Counted from the stretch's first letter, positions 8,252 through 18,023 are shown. The stretch is 64,000 bases of DNA from Sphingobacterium prati (GCF_013167215.1 NZ_JABJWY010000024.1:248001-312000), one strand, 5' to 3'. Translations and numbers: made by a program. Notes: generated by a model not told the origin, from the letters alone.

Positions 8252-8650
8252 TTATGCTATTGCAGTGCTGGGTGGCCTGAGCAGTTTATTAAAGACATCA
8301 AATTTGCGGAATGCGACATTGCGTAGCGTATGATGATCTTTAGGGAGTGCTGGGACATAGGCTTTGTTTACGATCAAAGGAAAATAATGTTGGCAGAACA
8401 TGACCGGTGTTTTGGAAAAGCTTTCATGAAAGTCTTTTTCCCGTTGTGCTTCCTTTTTGAGCATACGCATCAAAAAACATTTCCCGTCACAGTGTAACGA
8501 CTGGTTACTTTTATTGATACAATATCTATTGGCGATATCAGTCTGGTTTGCATAAAAACTCACCACAATAAATACTTTACTAAAGCTTAGCAGGAGAATG
8601 CAAAGCAATAGCAAACTTATGGTGCCTAATTTAAAAACGCGCGCGATCAT
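8252..8650 (-). CDS. Small membrane-anchored Cys-containing protein of unknown function
   Basis: 132 residues. One N-terminal membrane segment or signal (about residues 8-33) is followed by a short soluble part with YCINKSNQSLHCDGKCFLMRML (cysteines spaced C-x10-C-x3-C) and a later MFCQHYFP. I recall this Cys/GKC pattern from uncharacterised Bacteroidota proteins encoded beside TonB receptors; a role with the 5867-8032 receptor, such as metal handling, is inference. It lies 219 bases upstream of the receptor on the same strand. That spacer contains a 61-codon plus-strand ORF which I do not regard as a gene. ATG at 8650. Confidence 0.75.
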   Translation of the reverse strand: MIARVFKLGTISLLLLCILLLSFSKVFIVVSFYANQTDIANRYCINKSNQSLHCDGKCFLMRMLKKEAQREKDFHESFSKTPVMFCQHYFPLIVNKAYVPALPKDHHTLRNVAFRKFDVFNKLLRPPSTAIA

Positions 8651-8741
8651 GATTTACTGCCGCTAAGATAAATGTTTTTTGAATATTTTTTACGGATTAA
8701 CATTGCTATATAAAAATAATGCATAACATGATTGTCAAAAT

Positions 8742-8783
8742 CTGCTTGAGCAAAGCGTACAAGTGTACGCTTTGCTCAAGCAG
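8742..8783 (-). terminator. 20-bp perfect hairpin after the peptidase operon
   Basis: Arms 8742-8761 and 8764-8783 are perfectly complementary around a 2-base centre, followed leftward by a short T-rich stretch on the minus strand. It starts 6 bases past the S9 peptidase stop and separates the susCD-peptidase operon from the next gene on the strand. Confidence 0.8.
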
Positions 8784-8788
8784 CAGGA

Positions 8789-10963
8789 TCAATGCCGATA
8801 CCGTTCAAAGAATTCATAAGTCCGCAACAGCTGATCGAGTCGCTGGCCAACGTTGCCCGAGCGTGTGATCTCATGATCCGCACCTGGATGTCGGACATAT
8901 TCTGTCTGGCGGCCCAAATATTTGAGTTGCTTGTATAGAAAATCACTCTGTACGGGACCTGTGCGATTATCTTGCTCTCCATGAAAAATGAGTAAAGGTG
9001 TGTTTATCTGTTCGGCATAGCTGGTGGGAGACTGTGCCAAAAGGATATCGCGCGTACCCTTTTCCCACGGAAATCCATCAAAATAACGTTTCAACATGGG
9101 CCACACATTGGCGCTACCAAAAAAGACGTAGAGGTCATACACCCCCCGTTGACTCGATGCCGCACGAAATCTACTGTCATGCGCCAAAATCCATGTGGTC
9201 AGATAAGCACCATAGGAGCCGCCGGTGATAAACAGCTGCGCACTGTCCACTGTACCTGTCGCCAGCGATCGGTCAACTGCTTCCAGGACATCGCGTGATG
9301 GCCCCGCACCCCAGTCTTTAAAATTAGCTTTTAAAAACGCTTCGCCATAACCGCTTGAACCACGGGGATTGGAAAATAAAACAGCATAGCCCCGTGCACG
9401 AAAGTACTGATACTCGTGCCACATACTGGCATCCGCAGGTCCAAACATCGATGCGGGGCCGCCGTGAATCTCTACCAACAATGGGTAGCGCTTTCCTTTC
9501 TGATAGTTTGCCGGCTTCAATAACCAATAATCGACCTCCAGTCCCTTGTCATTTCGAAAATTATTTTTCTGTGCAATACCAATATTTTTTTCCGATAGCC
9601 AGCCTGAATTGATGTCACTGATTACAACCGCATTCTTAAAGTTGGCATCCGCCCGATACAGTTCCGATGGATTGGCAAAAGTCGTTTTGGTGAAGAAGGC
9701 TTTCTGACCATTTACCCAATACTCACCGATCCCCTCCTCTACCGAACTTAAGGTGCGGATAATTCCAGTCTTTAAATCAGCACGGTTGATCGTCCGACCA
9801 CCCCGATCCGATGCAATAAAATAAACCGATTTTTCATCAGGCGAAAACTGCACATTGGTGAGACTACGATCTACGGCCAGGCTGAAACCTTTCCAATTCT
9901 GGGCATTATAGAGATAAAGTTCACCCACCGTCAGCGAATTCTGTCGTCCACGGTTCACCGCCACCCATTTTCCCGATGCGGATACAGCAGCAACCTGATA
10001 GCGATGTATACTGTCACTCAATATAGTTTCCCTTTTTCGTGAATCAAGGTCCAATAGGACAAGATCTGTAGATACAACACGATCCGGATGTAGGCCATTT
10101 TCGGTCTCCACACTCAAAAGAACCTGATTATTCCCTAAAAATTCAGCACCCGAATAGCTTCGAAAGCCTTGCGTTAAAGGCATAGGCTGTGTTTTTGCGG
10201 CAAGGTCCAGGATATACCAATGGGTAAAACGGATTTCACCTGTCGTTGAATTCTCTGTTTGAAACTGCAATTTATTGGTCACTTTGGCAATACCCTCCCG
10301 TTCATCGTGTTTGAGATAGGCGTTTATCCCGGCGACATTTCCATCCGGATCCTCCTGCCCGGGCTCGCCCAACAACGATGCGTGATTGCGATCGCCCGGT
10401 TTCTCCGATGCCCATGGCGGCAACATGCCCGCAGCGTTGAAATCTTTACTTTTTGCAAGATCACCAAGGCTGTAGCTGCTCGACAAAAGTACTTTTGAAC
10501 CGTCAGGACTGAACCTTACCGTGCCCAGCCCCTGGGCCAATGTCGTCACCTGTAGGGACGGTTGGCCACCTGCCGGAAATGAAAACAGTTGCGCACGTTT
10601 GTTGCTGTCCTTGCCAATAGCCCATCTGCGTCCATCCCGACTATATAAGATTTGGGTAAATTGAAGATCTCCTTTCAACGGCTCAGCCCTTGCTGACGAG
10701 GCTATTTTATTCACATACCAGGTCGTTTCATAGCGAAATCCCGCATGTTTGGCCGTATCCGCCACAATTCCCTTTACGGCATAAGCCAATTCGCTACCAT
10801 CTGGTTTCACCTGCAGATCAACAACATTTTTTATCCGGAGCAGATCGCTTGCAACGATCAAACTATCATCTGCACCTGCGCTGGCAAAAAATGGAAAAAT
10901 GCTCCCCAACAGAAACAGACAAATAAAGTGATGTTTCCAACTTATGTATCTGCTAGCTTTCAT
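8789..10963 (-). CDS. S9-family (prolyl oligopeptidase-type) exported peptidase
   Basis: 724 residues. A signal peptide (hydrophobic 11-29, ending SAGA) is followed by a seven-bladed beta-propeller-like region (about 35-440, with repeated TD/FSPDG elements such as VRFSPDGSKVLL and VQFSPDEKSVYF). The C-terminal alpha/beta-hydrolase domain has HGGPASMFG (oxyanion region), the nucleophile motif GGSYGAYLTTW near 590, GEQDNRTGP (acid) and HPGADHEI (histidine). Family members cleave short peptides, often after proline or releasing acylated residues. The usual GGSYGG is GGSYGA here, still consistent with activity. The start overlaps the end of the M14 fusion gene by 11 bp, so the two are translationally linked. 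It is the last gene of the SusCD-peptidase operon. Confidence 0.95.
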   Translation of the reverse strand: MKASRYISWKHHFICLFLLGSIFPFFASAGADDSLIVASDLLRIKNVVDLQVKPDGSELAYAVKGIVADTAKHAGFRYETTWYVNKIASSARAEPLKGDLQFTQILYSRDGRRWAIGKDSNKRAQLFSFPAGGQPSLQVTTLAQGLGTVRFSPDGSKVLLSSSYSLGDLAKSKDFNAAGMLPPWASEKPGDRNHASLLGEPGQEDPDGNVAGINAYLKHDEREGIAKVTNKLQFQTENSTTGEIRFTHWYILDLAAKTQPMPLTQGFRSYSGAEFLGNNQVLLSVETENGLHPDRVVSTDLVLLDLDSRKRETILSDSIHRYQVAAVSASGKWVAVNRGRQNSLTVGELYLYNAQNWKGFSLAVDRSLTNVQFSPDEKSVYFIASDRGGRTINRADLKTGIIRTLSSVEEGIGEYWVNGQKAFFTKTTFANPSELYRADANFKNAVVISDINSGWLSEKNIGIAQKNNFRNDKGLEVDYWLLKPANYQKGKRYPLLVEIHGGPASMFGPADASMWHEYQYFRARGYAVLFSNPRGSSGYGEAFLKANFKDWGAGPSRDVLEAVDRSLATGTVDSAQLFITGGSYGAYLTTWILAHDSRFRAASSQRGVYDLYVFFGSANVWPMLKRYFDGFPWEKGTRDILLAQSPTSYAEQINTPLLIFHGEQDNRTGPVQSDFLYKQLKYLGRQTEYVRHPGADHEITRSGNVGQRLDQLLRTYEFFERYRH

Positions 10964-13106
10964 TCAGTTTTTCGATTAGTTTTTGTGCAGAAATGCGGGC
11001 CTTGCGTTGGATAAAATCGGGATCCGTGTTGTCGCCAATTTCATAGACCAATGCTTCGGCATTATAGTTTTTATAAAAATAGCTGTAGGCAGTAAAGGTC
11101 GGCCCACCCAGATATAAGGGTTTCACCAGAGGCTCATACCCCGGAATTGCTTCCTTGACACTGGTTATCCAGTTGGGAATGAAACCCGGAAATCGGCTTG
11201 GCAATGCAGGATCGACCGTATAATAAATATCACTCCCTGTCGAATGGAAGTCAATCGCAAAATAGAGCTGTCGGCCTTGCTGCCCTATTTCTTTCTTAAA
11301 GTAATCGCGCAGGGCAATGGTTTCGGGCTGATTAAATTCGGACCAGTCCCGATTGAGATCCACTCCATTCGCATTGGCACGCCAGTGCCCCAAATCTACA
11401 CCGTCCGGATTGACGATAGGGATCAGATAAATGCGGTATTTCTCCCGAAATTCCTTTGCATCCGCACTGTTGCCGAGCAGGTATTCGACAAAACTAGCAT
11501 AAGCATAATGCCCCGTAATTTCGGGAGGATGCTGTCTTCCCAAGACAGCAATGCTCTTTTTGCTCTCAGGATTCCCCACCACATACACATTGAGCGCTTT
11601 GCCCAAGCCCGTTTTACCGGCTTCCGTTTTTTGGAGCTGGACAGCAGGATTTACCTGCTCAATCCACTGGTATACGGCCTTAGATGGAACATTTGACTGG
11701 GCCGAAACCCAGGTGCGCTCACCGGAGACCGGCAAATCAAAAGAAGCACCACTCAGCTTATTCCAACTCGTTCCGTCTTTGCTCACTTTTGGATCATAGC
11801 GATGGTGCACGCCTGATGGATAATCAAGCTGGATCCTTATCGTCGTATCCCGGGCGGCCCAGACCTGAAAACCATACCACGGACTTGGATTGATCGGCGT
11901 TCGTTCCGGGGCCACTTGCACATGATACACGCCATCACTGGATTTCTGTAACCCATTCAAGCGCGCTCCGTCATAATCGTTCGTAAAAAAAACACGTTTG
12001 TCAACCGAAAAAATACCACCTTCTTGCTTCACAATCTCCTGGGATTTTGTGGACTCATAGCTAATGGGGTTTTGTCCTTTAAAATCCTTCTTCAGTCCGC
12101 CGATCTCCACTTTCGCCTGATTAAAAAGGCTGTCCAAAACTTTACCAAGCTCCTCTCCTCGGACATTTTTAGCAATAATGGTCCCCTGTTCATCCACCAG
12201 AAAATTAGCTGGGATCGCACGCACCGCATAATCAGCCGCAATATCGCTATTCCAGTATTTCAGTTCAGAGACATGCTGCCAGGTCAGGTGGTCATCCGCA
12301 ATACCTTTTAGCCAAGCTTCTTTCTTTTTGTCCAGTGAAATGGCATAAATTTCAAAACCTTGGGATTTATACTTTTGGTAGTTGGCCACAATATTAGGAT
12401 TCTCTTTGCGGCATGGCGGACACCAGGAAGCCCAAAAATCAATCAGTGTATATTTGCCCAAGTGATCGTAGAGCGCCTGAGGATTGCCATCGGGATCATT
12501 GGCTACGATGGCTGGGGCTTTTTTTCCTACAGCGACCTGGCGGGTGACCGCAATAATTTTTCGGAGGTCCTGTATGTAGCGCGATTGCTGCTGACGCTCA
12601 GAGAGCAATGCGATATTGGCTTCAAGTTCTTCCGGAGACAGCCGATAAGACCATTCCCTGTAAAGAAGGTAACTGGAAACAATATTATCCGGATATTTTT
12701 GAATAAATGAGCGAATATCCGGTTTACGCTGTGCCCGATATTCCTCAAAGAGCTGCTGGCTTTTTGAACCAGATAGCGACACCTTCTGCCTGTTCTCATC
12801 TGTTGCATCAATCGTCACTTTATTATCGCCAGCATCCAGGAACACATAGCTCGGCACGACATCCCGCTGTGTAGAAATACCATACAATTCAGGAAGCGGC
12901 AGCCGCCGCCGGAAGGAAAATCCGCCGTTTTTGACCTGGGCAGAATCAATGACCGTAAAAATTTTATTTTCAAAACGTTGCAGATAGACAACAGCTACCG
13001 CCCCGTTCTTGACCGTACCTTGGAGTGACAATGTCTGCTGTTGCGCCTGTAAGGATCCCCCACTTGCCAGCAGCAAAGGGAGGATGAGTTTAGTTGTATT
13101 ATTCAT
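10953..13106 (-). CDS. TlpA-like thioredoxin fused to M14 zinc carboxypeptidase
   Basis: About 717 residues combining two enzymes. After a signal peptide (to about residue 22, ending LQAQ) comes a DUF4369-like beta domain (25-115), then an AhpC/TlpA thioredoxin domain (about 195-330) with the redox motif WCPPC (Cys229, Cys232). A beta-sandwich (365-475, including PWYGFQVW) like the domain preceding cytosolic-type carboxypeptidases follows, then an M14 catalytic domain: HPPE zinc ligands (His526, Glu529), NPDGVD, VDLNRDW, the third ligand in DFHS (His621), and a candidate catalytic Glu in LVYEIGDN. It should act in the periplasm, reducing disulfides and trimming C-terminal residues of imported peptides; the coupling is inference. 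I prefer the ATG at 13106 over an in-frame TTG at 13112. It starts within 12 bases of the susD stop and overlaps the S9 gene by 11 bp. Confidence 0.92.
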   Translation of the reverse strand: MNNTTKLILPLLLASGGSLQAQQQTLSLQGTVKNGAVAVVYLQRFENKIFTVIDSAQVKNGGFSFRRRLPLPELYGISTQRDVVPSYVFLDAGDNKVTIDATDENRQKVSLSGSKSQQLFEEYRAQRKPDIRSFIQKYPDNIVSSYLLYREWSYRLSPEELEANIALLSERQQQSRYIQDLRKIIAVTRQVAVGKKAPAIVANDPDGNPQALYDHLGKYTLIDFWASWCPPCRKENPNIVANYQKYKSQGFEIYAISLDKKKEAWLKGIADDHLTWQHVSELKYWNSDIAADYAVRAIPANFLVDEQGTIIAKNVRGEELGKVLDSLFNQAKVEIGGLKKDFKGQNPISYESTKSQEIVKQEGGIFSVDKRVFFTNDYDGARLNGLQKSSDGVYHVQVAPERTPINPSPWYGFQVWAARDTTIRIQLDYPSGVHHRYDPKVSKDGTSWNKLSGASFDLPVSGERTWVSAQSNVPSKAVYQWIEQVNPAVQLQKTEAGKTGLGKALNVYVVGNPESKKSIAVLGRQHPPEITGHYAYASFVEYLLGNSADAKEFREKYRIYLIPIVNPDGVDLGHWRANANGVDLNRDWSEFNQPETIALRDYFKKEIGQQGRQLYFAIDFHSTGSDIYYTVDPALPSRFPGFIPNWITSVKEAIPGYEPLVKPLYLGGPTFTAYSYFYKNYNAEALVYEIGDNTDPDFIQRKARISAQKLIEKLNES

Positions 13107-13117
13107 GTTCAACTGAT

Positions 13118-14569
13118 TTAATTAAAAAGTTTATTGGTCGCCAATTCTGTGTTAGGCGCCGGAAAAATATAGTTTTGAGCAATTGTAGGCACGCTTGGTG
13201 TCTGTATACTAGCATCCCCTTTAGCGGGCAACTCTTTTAAGTGGCGCAGGAGATCATGTCCGCGCAATCCCTCCCCGAGCAACTCAATACGCCGTTCTTT
13301 GCCAATTGCTTCCAAGATGGCCGTTTTGCTGGTCAGGGACGCACCTGGGAATACAAAACTTGCATCCGACCGCTGGTGGACTGCGGTTAAAAGCGTCCCG
13401 GCAATCGAGAGCTGTTCGACCTGTGCTGCGGCCTCAGCATAGTTTAATAAGACCTCAGCGTAACGGATTACCGGAATATAGTCAACATAGGGTGAGGCCT
13501 TGGCGTACTTTTTTAAGTATTGTTTGCCCCCATTCGCTTGAAGGAGGCCACGCCGTTTGTCTGCCGGATCCCATTGGGCGTCGTTTAAAATACCGGTTGG
13601 ATTAAGATAATACTCTTTATTGACATTATAAACATAACCTATCGCAGACTGCCCCGAAAGCGCATCCGTTGTGCTCATGGGCATACTTAGAATAGATTCA
13701 GTCGTGGTATAATTACTTCCAAAGATAGCGGTGATATCTGCCTGCAATTCATGCGCAACGCCCTGTTGCGCTTTAAATGGAGCGGCCTGCTGCGGGACGA
13801 TCTTTTTCGCTTCCTCCAGTACCTTTTGGTAATTATTGATCGTCAGATACACCCTGGTTTTGAAAGCCCGGGCCGTATTTTTATGTGCCCGTGTCGTATT
13901 GAGCAGCGCAGTGGAATAATTTTCCGGCAAATCTTTTTCGGCCGCATCCAGGTCGCTCAAGATCTGTGTGTACACCTGGGCAACGGTACTCCGGGCCAGG
14001 TCATTGTTATTACCGTCGACTTCAGCCCTCAACCGCAGCGGTAAGCCCGGTGAAGCACCCTGATCTTTGTTATATGGCTGTGCAAATACTGTCACCAGAC
14101 TAAAATAGGACACTGCACGCAGCAACTTTGCTTCAGCGATATAGGCTTTAGCCAGATCCTGGCTGATGACTGCAGTACCGAGGCTAAGCGCATCAATCAG
14201 GATATTTGCGCCATTAATAGTCGTGTACGCAGCAGACCACAGGTTGTTGATATCATTGGATCCCGAACTGTAGGAATTGTTCCAGCTTTCATATGCTGTA
14301 TAGCTGTTGGCCGTGACATTGATAAAATCCTCCCCTCGGACATCCTGGTAAAGGAGATAACGTCCACCATATAAACTGGCAGCTTTCAAGTTCTTGTAAA
14401 TACCATTGACCACACCTTCAATCCGTGCAGGGGTGTCAAATACGTTTTTATCCGATATGGATGTGGTCGGAACTGGAAACAATCCGTCCTCCTTTTTACA
14501 AGAGTTCAGCGTGGACACCAATAATAATGCGCTGACCAGGCAGCTATATCTTTTTGCTTTAATTTTCAT
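13118..14569 (-). CDS. RagB/SusD-family outer membrane lipoprotein
   Basis: 483 residues. Lipobox LNSC near residues 21-24 gives a surface or periplasmic lipoprotein that caps the SusC partner. The N-terminal SusD-like region includes ARIEGVVNGIYKNL, and TPR-like helices follow (IAEAKLLRAVSYFSLV, YAEVLLNYAEAAAQ). The C-terminal motif RRIELLGEGLRGHDLLRH is typical of the family. It starts 12 bases after the susC stop and is followed after 5 bases or so by the thioredoxin-M14 gene. With two peptidases in the same operon, the bound ligand is probably a peptide, as in RagAB; this is context-based. Confidence 0.95.
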   Translation of the reverse strand: MKIKAKRYSCLVSALLLVSTLNSCKKEDGLFPVPTTSISDKNVFDTPARIEGVVNGIYKNLKAASLYGGRYLLYQDVRGEDFINVTANSYTAYESWNNSYSSGSNDINNLWSAAYTTINGANILIDALSLGTAVISQDLAKAYIAEAKLLRAVSYFSLVTVFAQPYNKDQGASPGLPLRLRAEVDGNNNDLARSTVAQVYTQILSDLDAAEKDLPENYSTALLNTTRAHKNTARAFKTRVYLTINNYQKVLEEAKKIVPQQAAPFKAQQGVAHELQADITAIFGSNYTTTESILSMPMSTTDALSGQSAIGYVYNVNKEYYLNPTGILNDAQWDPADKRRGLLQANGGKQYLKKYAKASPYVDYIPVIRYAEVLLNYAEAAAQVEQLSIAGTLLTAVHQRSDASFVFPGASLTSKTAILEAIGKERRIELLGEGLRGHDLLRHLKELPAKGDASIQTPSVPTIAQNYIFPAPNTELATNKLFN

Positions 14570-14581
14570 GTTTACAACTAT

Positions 14582-17500
14582 TTAGAATGAGACATTTAAA
14601 CCTGCCGTCCAGGTACGGCCCTGACCGATGGAATTCTTTTCGATGCCAATCGAGGTATTGGAATTTCCGTTCGAAGAAGACTCCGGATCGGTACCCGAAT
14701 ACCCAGTTATCAGGAAAAGATTCGACGCTTGACCATAAATACGGATGCTGGAAAGACCGATCGTATTAAACAGGCTACCACGGAACGTGTAGCCAAGTGT
14801 AAGCTGTTGCAACCGTAAAAAATCAGCTTTCTCGGCATTTTGGTCAATGGAAAATCCGGCAGAACCATTAGATATCACATCGTTATAGACCAATCGCGGA
14901 ACATCCGTCTGTTGCCCGGCCGTGGTCCATCGGTTGAGCACCTCGGCTGAATTGTTGTAAAAACGCTGATCCAGCAGCGTACCCCTTGTACCATTCATTA
15001 CTTTATTCCCGCCGGCAAAGGTGAAATTGACCGCGGCATCAAAGGATTTATAACGGAAGGAATTATTAAAACCGCCATACCAGGTCGGCAATGCCGTCCC
15101 CAGCACCTGATAATCCGCCACCGTGATCGGGCTGGCAACGCGGCCGTCAAGATAAGTCCAATTACTCTGCCCTGAAGCTACGGCGGCACTATATTGTACC
15201 CGCTCACCATTTTTATTGATAAATACCCGCTGACCATTTTCGGGGTTTACCCCATCGGTTACAGCACCATACAGACTGCCCACAGCATAGCCTACCCGAG
15301 TAATGTTGTTGGCTTCTGTTGTCGTATGTGTGTACCCAATGATATCCGCATTGCCTTCGGACAGGGATGTTACCTTATTTTTTACATGCGTGAAATTAAA
15401 GGACGAATTCCAGGTGAAATTTCCTTTTCGAAGGATGTCGCCACTGATGGCAAACTCGATACCCCGATTATACATGCTGCCGACATTTTTGAGGATGCTA
15501 TTACCAGGAATGCCTTTTGATGGCGACTGTGGCACATCCAGAATAAGGCCATTCACATTGTTCCTAAAGTAATCGATATCCACATGCAGACGCTTCTGCG
15601 CGAGATCCAGGCTCAACCCAAAATTGGTCTGTTCGGAAGTCTCCCAGCCTAAGTCCGGATTACCTGCCTGGGAAATGCTCCATGTGGGCACCGTGCCATA
15701 GAGCGATGAGCTATACAGGTTGAGCGATTCATAGGCCGAAAGATTTCCATTGCCGACCTTACCCCAGCTCCCGCGGAAGCGCAGGTCGCCCAGCAGGTCT
15801 GCCAGGCTGCCGTTCTTATAGAAATCTTCTTCAAAAACAGACCAGCCCAAGGACAGCCCACCAAAATCACCGTACTTATTATTGGCACCCAAGGCCGAAT
15901 TGCCATCTCTTCTAAAATTGGCGGTCAGGAAATAGCGTTTGCCATAATTGTAGGTGGCGCGCACAAATGTAGAACGGTAGAAACGTTCGGAAATACTTCC
16001 CCCGGCCCCGGAAAGCGTAGTCCAATTGCCCTGAAAATTTTCAAAAAACGGGTCCGATGCATTATTTTGCGATGCATTCCAGCTATCGTTGTCATATTTT
16101 TGGATATCGTAGCCCAACAAAAGAGATAGCGCGTGCTTTTCAGACAGCACTTGATCATAACTCAAGCTATTGGTAAAGTTCCAATTGTTGCGCAGGCTGC
16201 TCACATTATTTACCGATCCACCATTCGTATACCCCGATGAGCCCAGGTTAGGGCTCAGGTACGTCTTGGTGGTCGACAGATTGCGGTCAACAGCATAAGT
16301 GGTTGTGAATTTTAAGTTTTTCAGCAAGTTGAGCGAAGCATGCACATTGCCCAGGATATGGTCATTCCCCGTGGTATATTTACTATAGGCAAAAAGCGCT
16401 TCGGGATTGTATAATGTATTGGTAAATAAGTTGGCTCCCGGCCCCAGTAAGCCCGTACTACTTAAATTGTAGGTACCATCATCCTTATAGGCCGAAACAT
16501 TAGGCGGTAATACAAGTGCCAGCCGTGCGCCACCGATCAACAGCAGCTGGCTGCTAGGCAGTGAACCCGAATTTTTAGCATCATTGAAAGTGTTGTTGTA
16601 GGTCAGGTTACTCCCCACAGAAAACCAATCGTTTACCTTATGTTCGATATTAAAGCGCAGACCTTTGCGGTCAAAGCTATTTTTTGCAAAAAAACCTTCC
16701 TGATCCGAATAATTTCCTGAAAAATAGTACTGCGTATTTGCATTGGCCCCGCTCACTGAGAGACTATGGTTGTGGCTATATCCCGTGTTATAGACATGAT
16801 CGTACCAGCTGGTTTCCACCAGATTGCCATTTGCATCGTACTGCGGAAAGAAAAGTTCACTGGCCACCTTGTCGTTATTTGCATTGCCCGACAAAATCTT
16901 GTTGTTCAGTACAGCTTCATTTTTGATCGCTATATACTGGCTGGCATGCAATAATTTGGGCAATCGTGCTGCTGTCACGGCCGATCCCCATACGTCATAG
17001 CTGACTTTTGCACGTCCCTGTTTTCCTTTTTTGGTTGTCACGATCAGCACACCTGCTGCAGCCCTCGAACCATAGATGGAAGTCGAAGCCGCATCTTTTA
17101 AGACATCAATGGATTCGATATCTGACGGATTGATATCAGCGAGCGGGTTGTTGGCCACATTGGACGAGCCGATATTGCCGGTATTTACGGGAATACCGTC
17201 TATGACAATCAAGGGGTATGAACTGAGGGATATCGAATTGAGTCCCCGCACCCGTATGACCGGAGGATTATTGAGCAGGCCATTCGGCAGAGAAATGCTT
17301 ACTCCTGCAGCCTTGCCGGCCAGAGCCTGGTCAAAACTTTGTACCGGAACATCTTTGATTGCATCAGCAGCGATACTGGCAGCCGCACCTGTGAAATCTT
17401 TGCGTTTCTGTGTACCATAGCCCACGACGACAACTTCTTCCAGTGCCCGGTCCTCCCGGACCAGACGCACGGTGTCCCCCTGCTCCTGGATCAGTGCTAT

Positions 17501-17788
17501 TTGCTCTTTATAACCGACGGAGGATACGACGACGCGTGCCGGTAGCTTTTGCCCGGTCACGAAAGCAAAGTTGCCCTTTCTGTCTGTCGTCACTGCATGC
17601 GTAACACCATAGAGCTTGACCGTGGCACCTTCAATTGCTTGTCCATTCTCGGCATCAATAACCAGTCCTCTGAAGGAGGCATTTATAATGGTTTTTGGGG
17701 AATCCTGTGCATACGTGTAAAATGGCATTTCGGCCAGACCTGCCAATAATAGATAGGCAGAATAATGCAGTATTCTTCTCTTTTTCAT
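14582..17788 (-). CDS. SusC/RagA-family TonB-linked outer membrane protein (peptide locus)
   Basis: 1068 residues, first gene of the operon. Signal peptide (hydrophobic about 10-26), carboxypeptidase-D-like domain (35-110), the signature LEEVVVVGYGTQKRKDFTG, plug with PLIVIDGIPV and IESIDVLKDAASTSIYG followed by GVLIVTTKKG, then a full-length barrel ending in GLNVSF. It forms the transport barrel closed by the SusD lipoprotein. No STN domain. The following genes encode two peptidases, which makes peptides the likely cargo. A direct repeat GTTTAGATAATG, spaced 30 bp, and a -7-like box (TACATTTG on the minus strand at 18070-18063) lie upstream. Confidence 0.96.
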   Translation of the reverse strand: MKKRRILHYSAYLLLAGLAEMPFYTYAQDSPKTIINASFRGLVIDAENGQAIEGATVKLYGVTHAVTTDRKGNFAFVTGQKLPARVVVSSVGYKEQIALIQEQGDTVRLVREDRALEEVVVVGYGTQKRKDFTGAAASIAADAIKDVPVQSFDQALAGKAAGVSISLPNGLLNNPPVIRVRGLNSISLSSYPLIVIDGIPVNTGNIGSSNVANNPLADINPSDIESIDVLKDAASTSIYGSRAAAGVLIVTTKKGKQGRAKVSYDVWGSAVTAARLPKLLHASQYIAIKNEAVLNNKILSGNANNDKVASELFFPQYDANGNLVETSWYDHVYNTGYSHNHSLSVSGANANTQYYFSGNYSDQEGFFAKNSFDRKGLRFNIEHKVNDWFSVGSNLTYNNTFNDAKNSGSLPSSQLLLIGGARLALVLPPNVSAYKDDGTYNLSSTGLLGPGANLFTNTLYNPEALFAYSKYTTGNDHILGNVHASLNLLKNLKFTTTYAVDRNLSTTKTYLSPNLGSSGYTNGGSVNNVSSLRNNWNFTNSLSYDQVLSEKHALSLLLGYDIQKYDNDSWNASQNNASDPFFENFQGNWTTLSGAGGSISERFYRSTFVRATYNYGKRYFLTANFRRDGNSALGANNKYGDFGGLSLGWSVFEEDFYKNGSLADLLGDLRFRGSWGKVGNGNLSAYESLNLYSSSLYGTVPTWSISQAGNPDLGWETSEQTNFGLSLDLAQKRLHVDIDYFRNNVNGLILDVPQSPSKGIPGNSILKNVGSMYNRGIEFAISGDILRKGNFTWNSSFNFTHVKNKVTSLSEGNADIIGYTHTTTEANNITRVGYAVGSLYGAVTDGVNPENGQRVFINKNGERVQYSAAVASGQSNWTYLDGRVASPITVADYQVLGTALPTWYGGFNNSFRYKSFDAAVNFTFAGGNKVMNGTRGTLLDQRFYNNSAEVLNRWTTAGQQTDVPRLVYNDVISNGSAGFSIDQNAEKADFLRLQQLTLGYTFRGSLFNTIGLSSIRIYGQASNLFLITGYSGTDPESSSNGNSNTSIGIEKNSIGQGRTWTAGLNVSF

Positions 17789-17981
17789 AGGTGGAATAAA
17801 TTAATTTAAAAAAATAGATGTGCGGGCCATAAACCTATTTATAGCCGAAGACAGAAGCAATAAATAGCTTATCGCTCTTGTTGTCTGGAAAATTGGAGAA
17901 AAAGTACTAGCAACACATTCGTCGCGCAGAGAACGCTACATGTGTATCTGGGAAAAGTTGTTTACTTACGTTGAAGGGATG

Positions 17982-18023
17982 GTTTAGATAATGCTGTTTC
18001 ATTTTTACTTTGTTTAGATAATG
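17982..18023. promoter_or_regulatory. Direct repeat GTTTAGATAATG x2, 30 bp apart
   Basis: Identical 12-mers at 17982-17993 and 18012-18023, start to start 30 bp, close to three helical turns. They lie about 200 bp upstream of the peptide-locus susC start. Paired sites on one DNA face suggest a transcription factor binding site; the protein is unknown. Confidence 0.45.
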
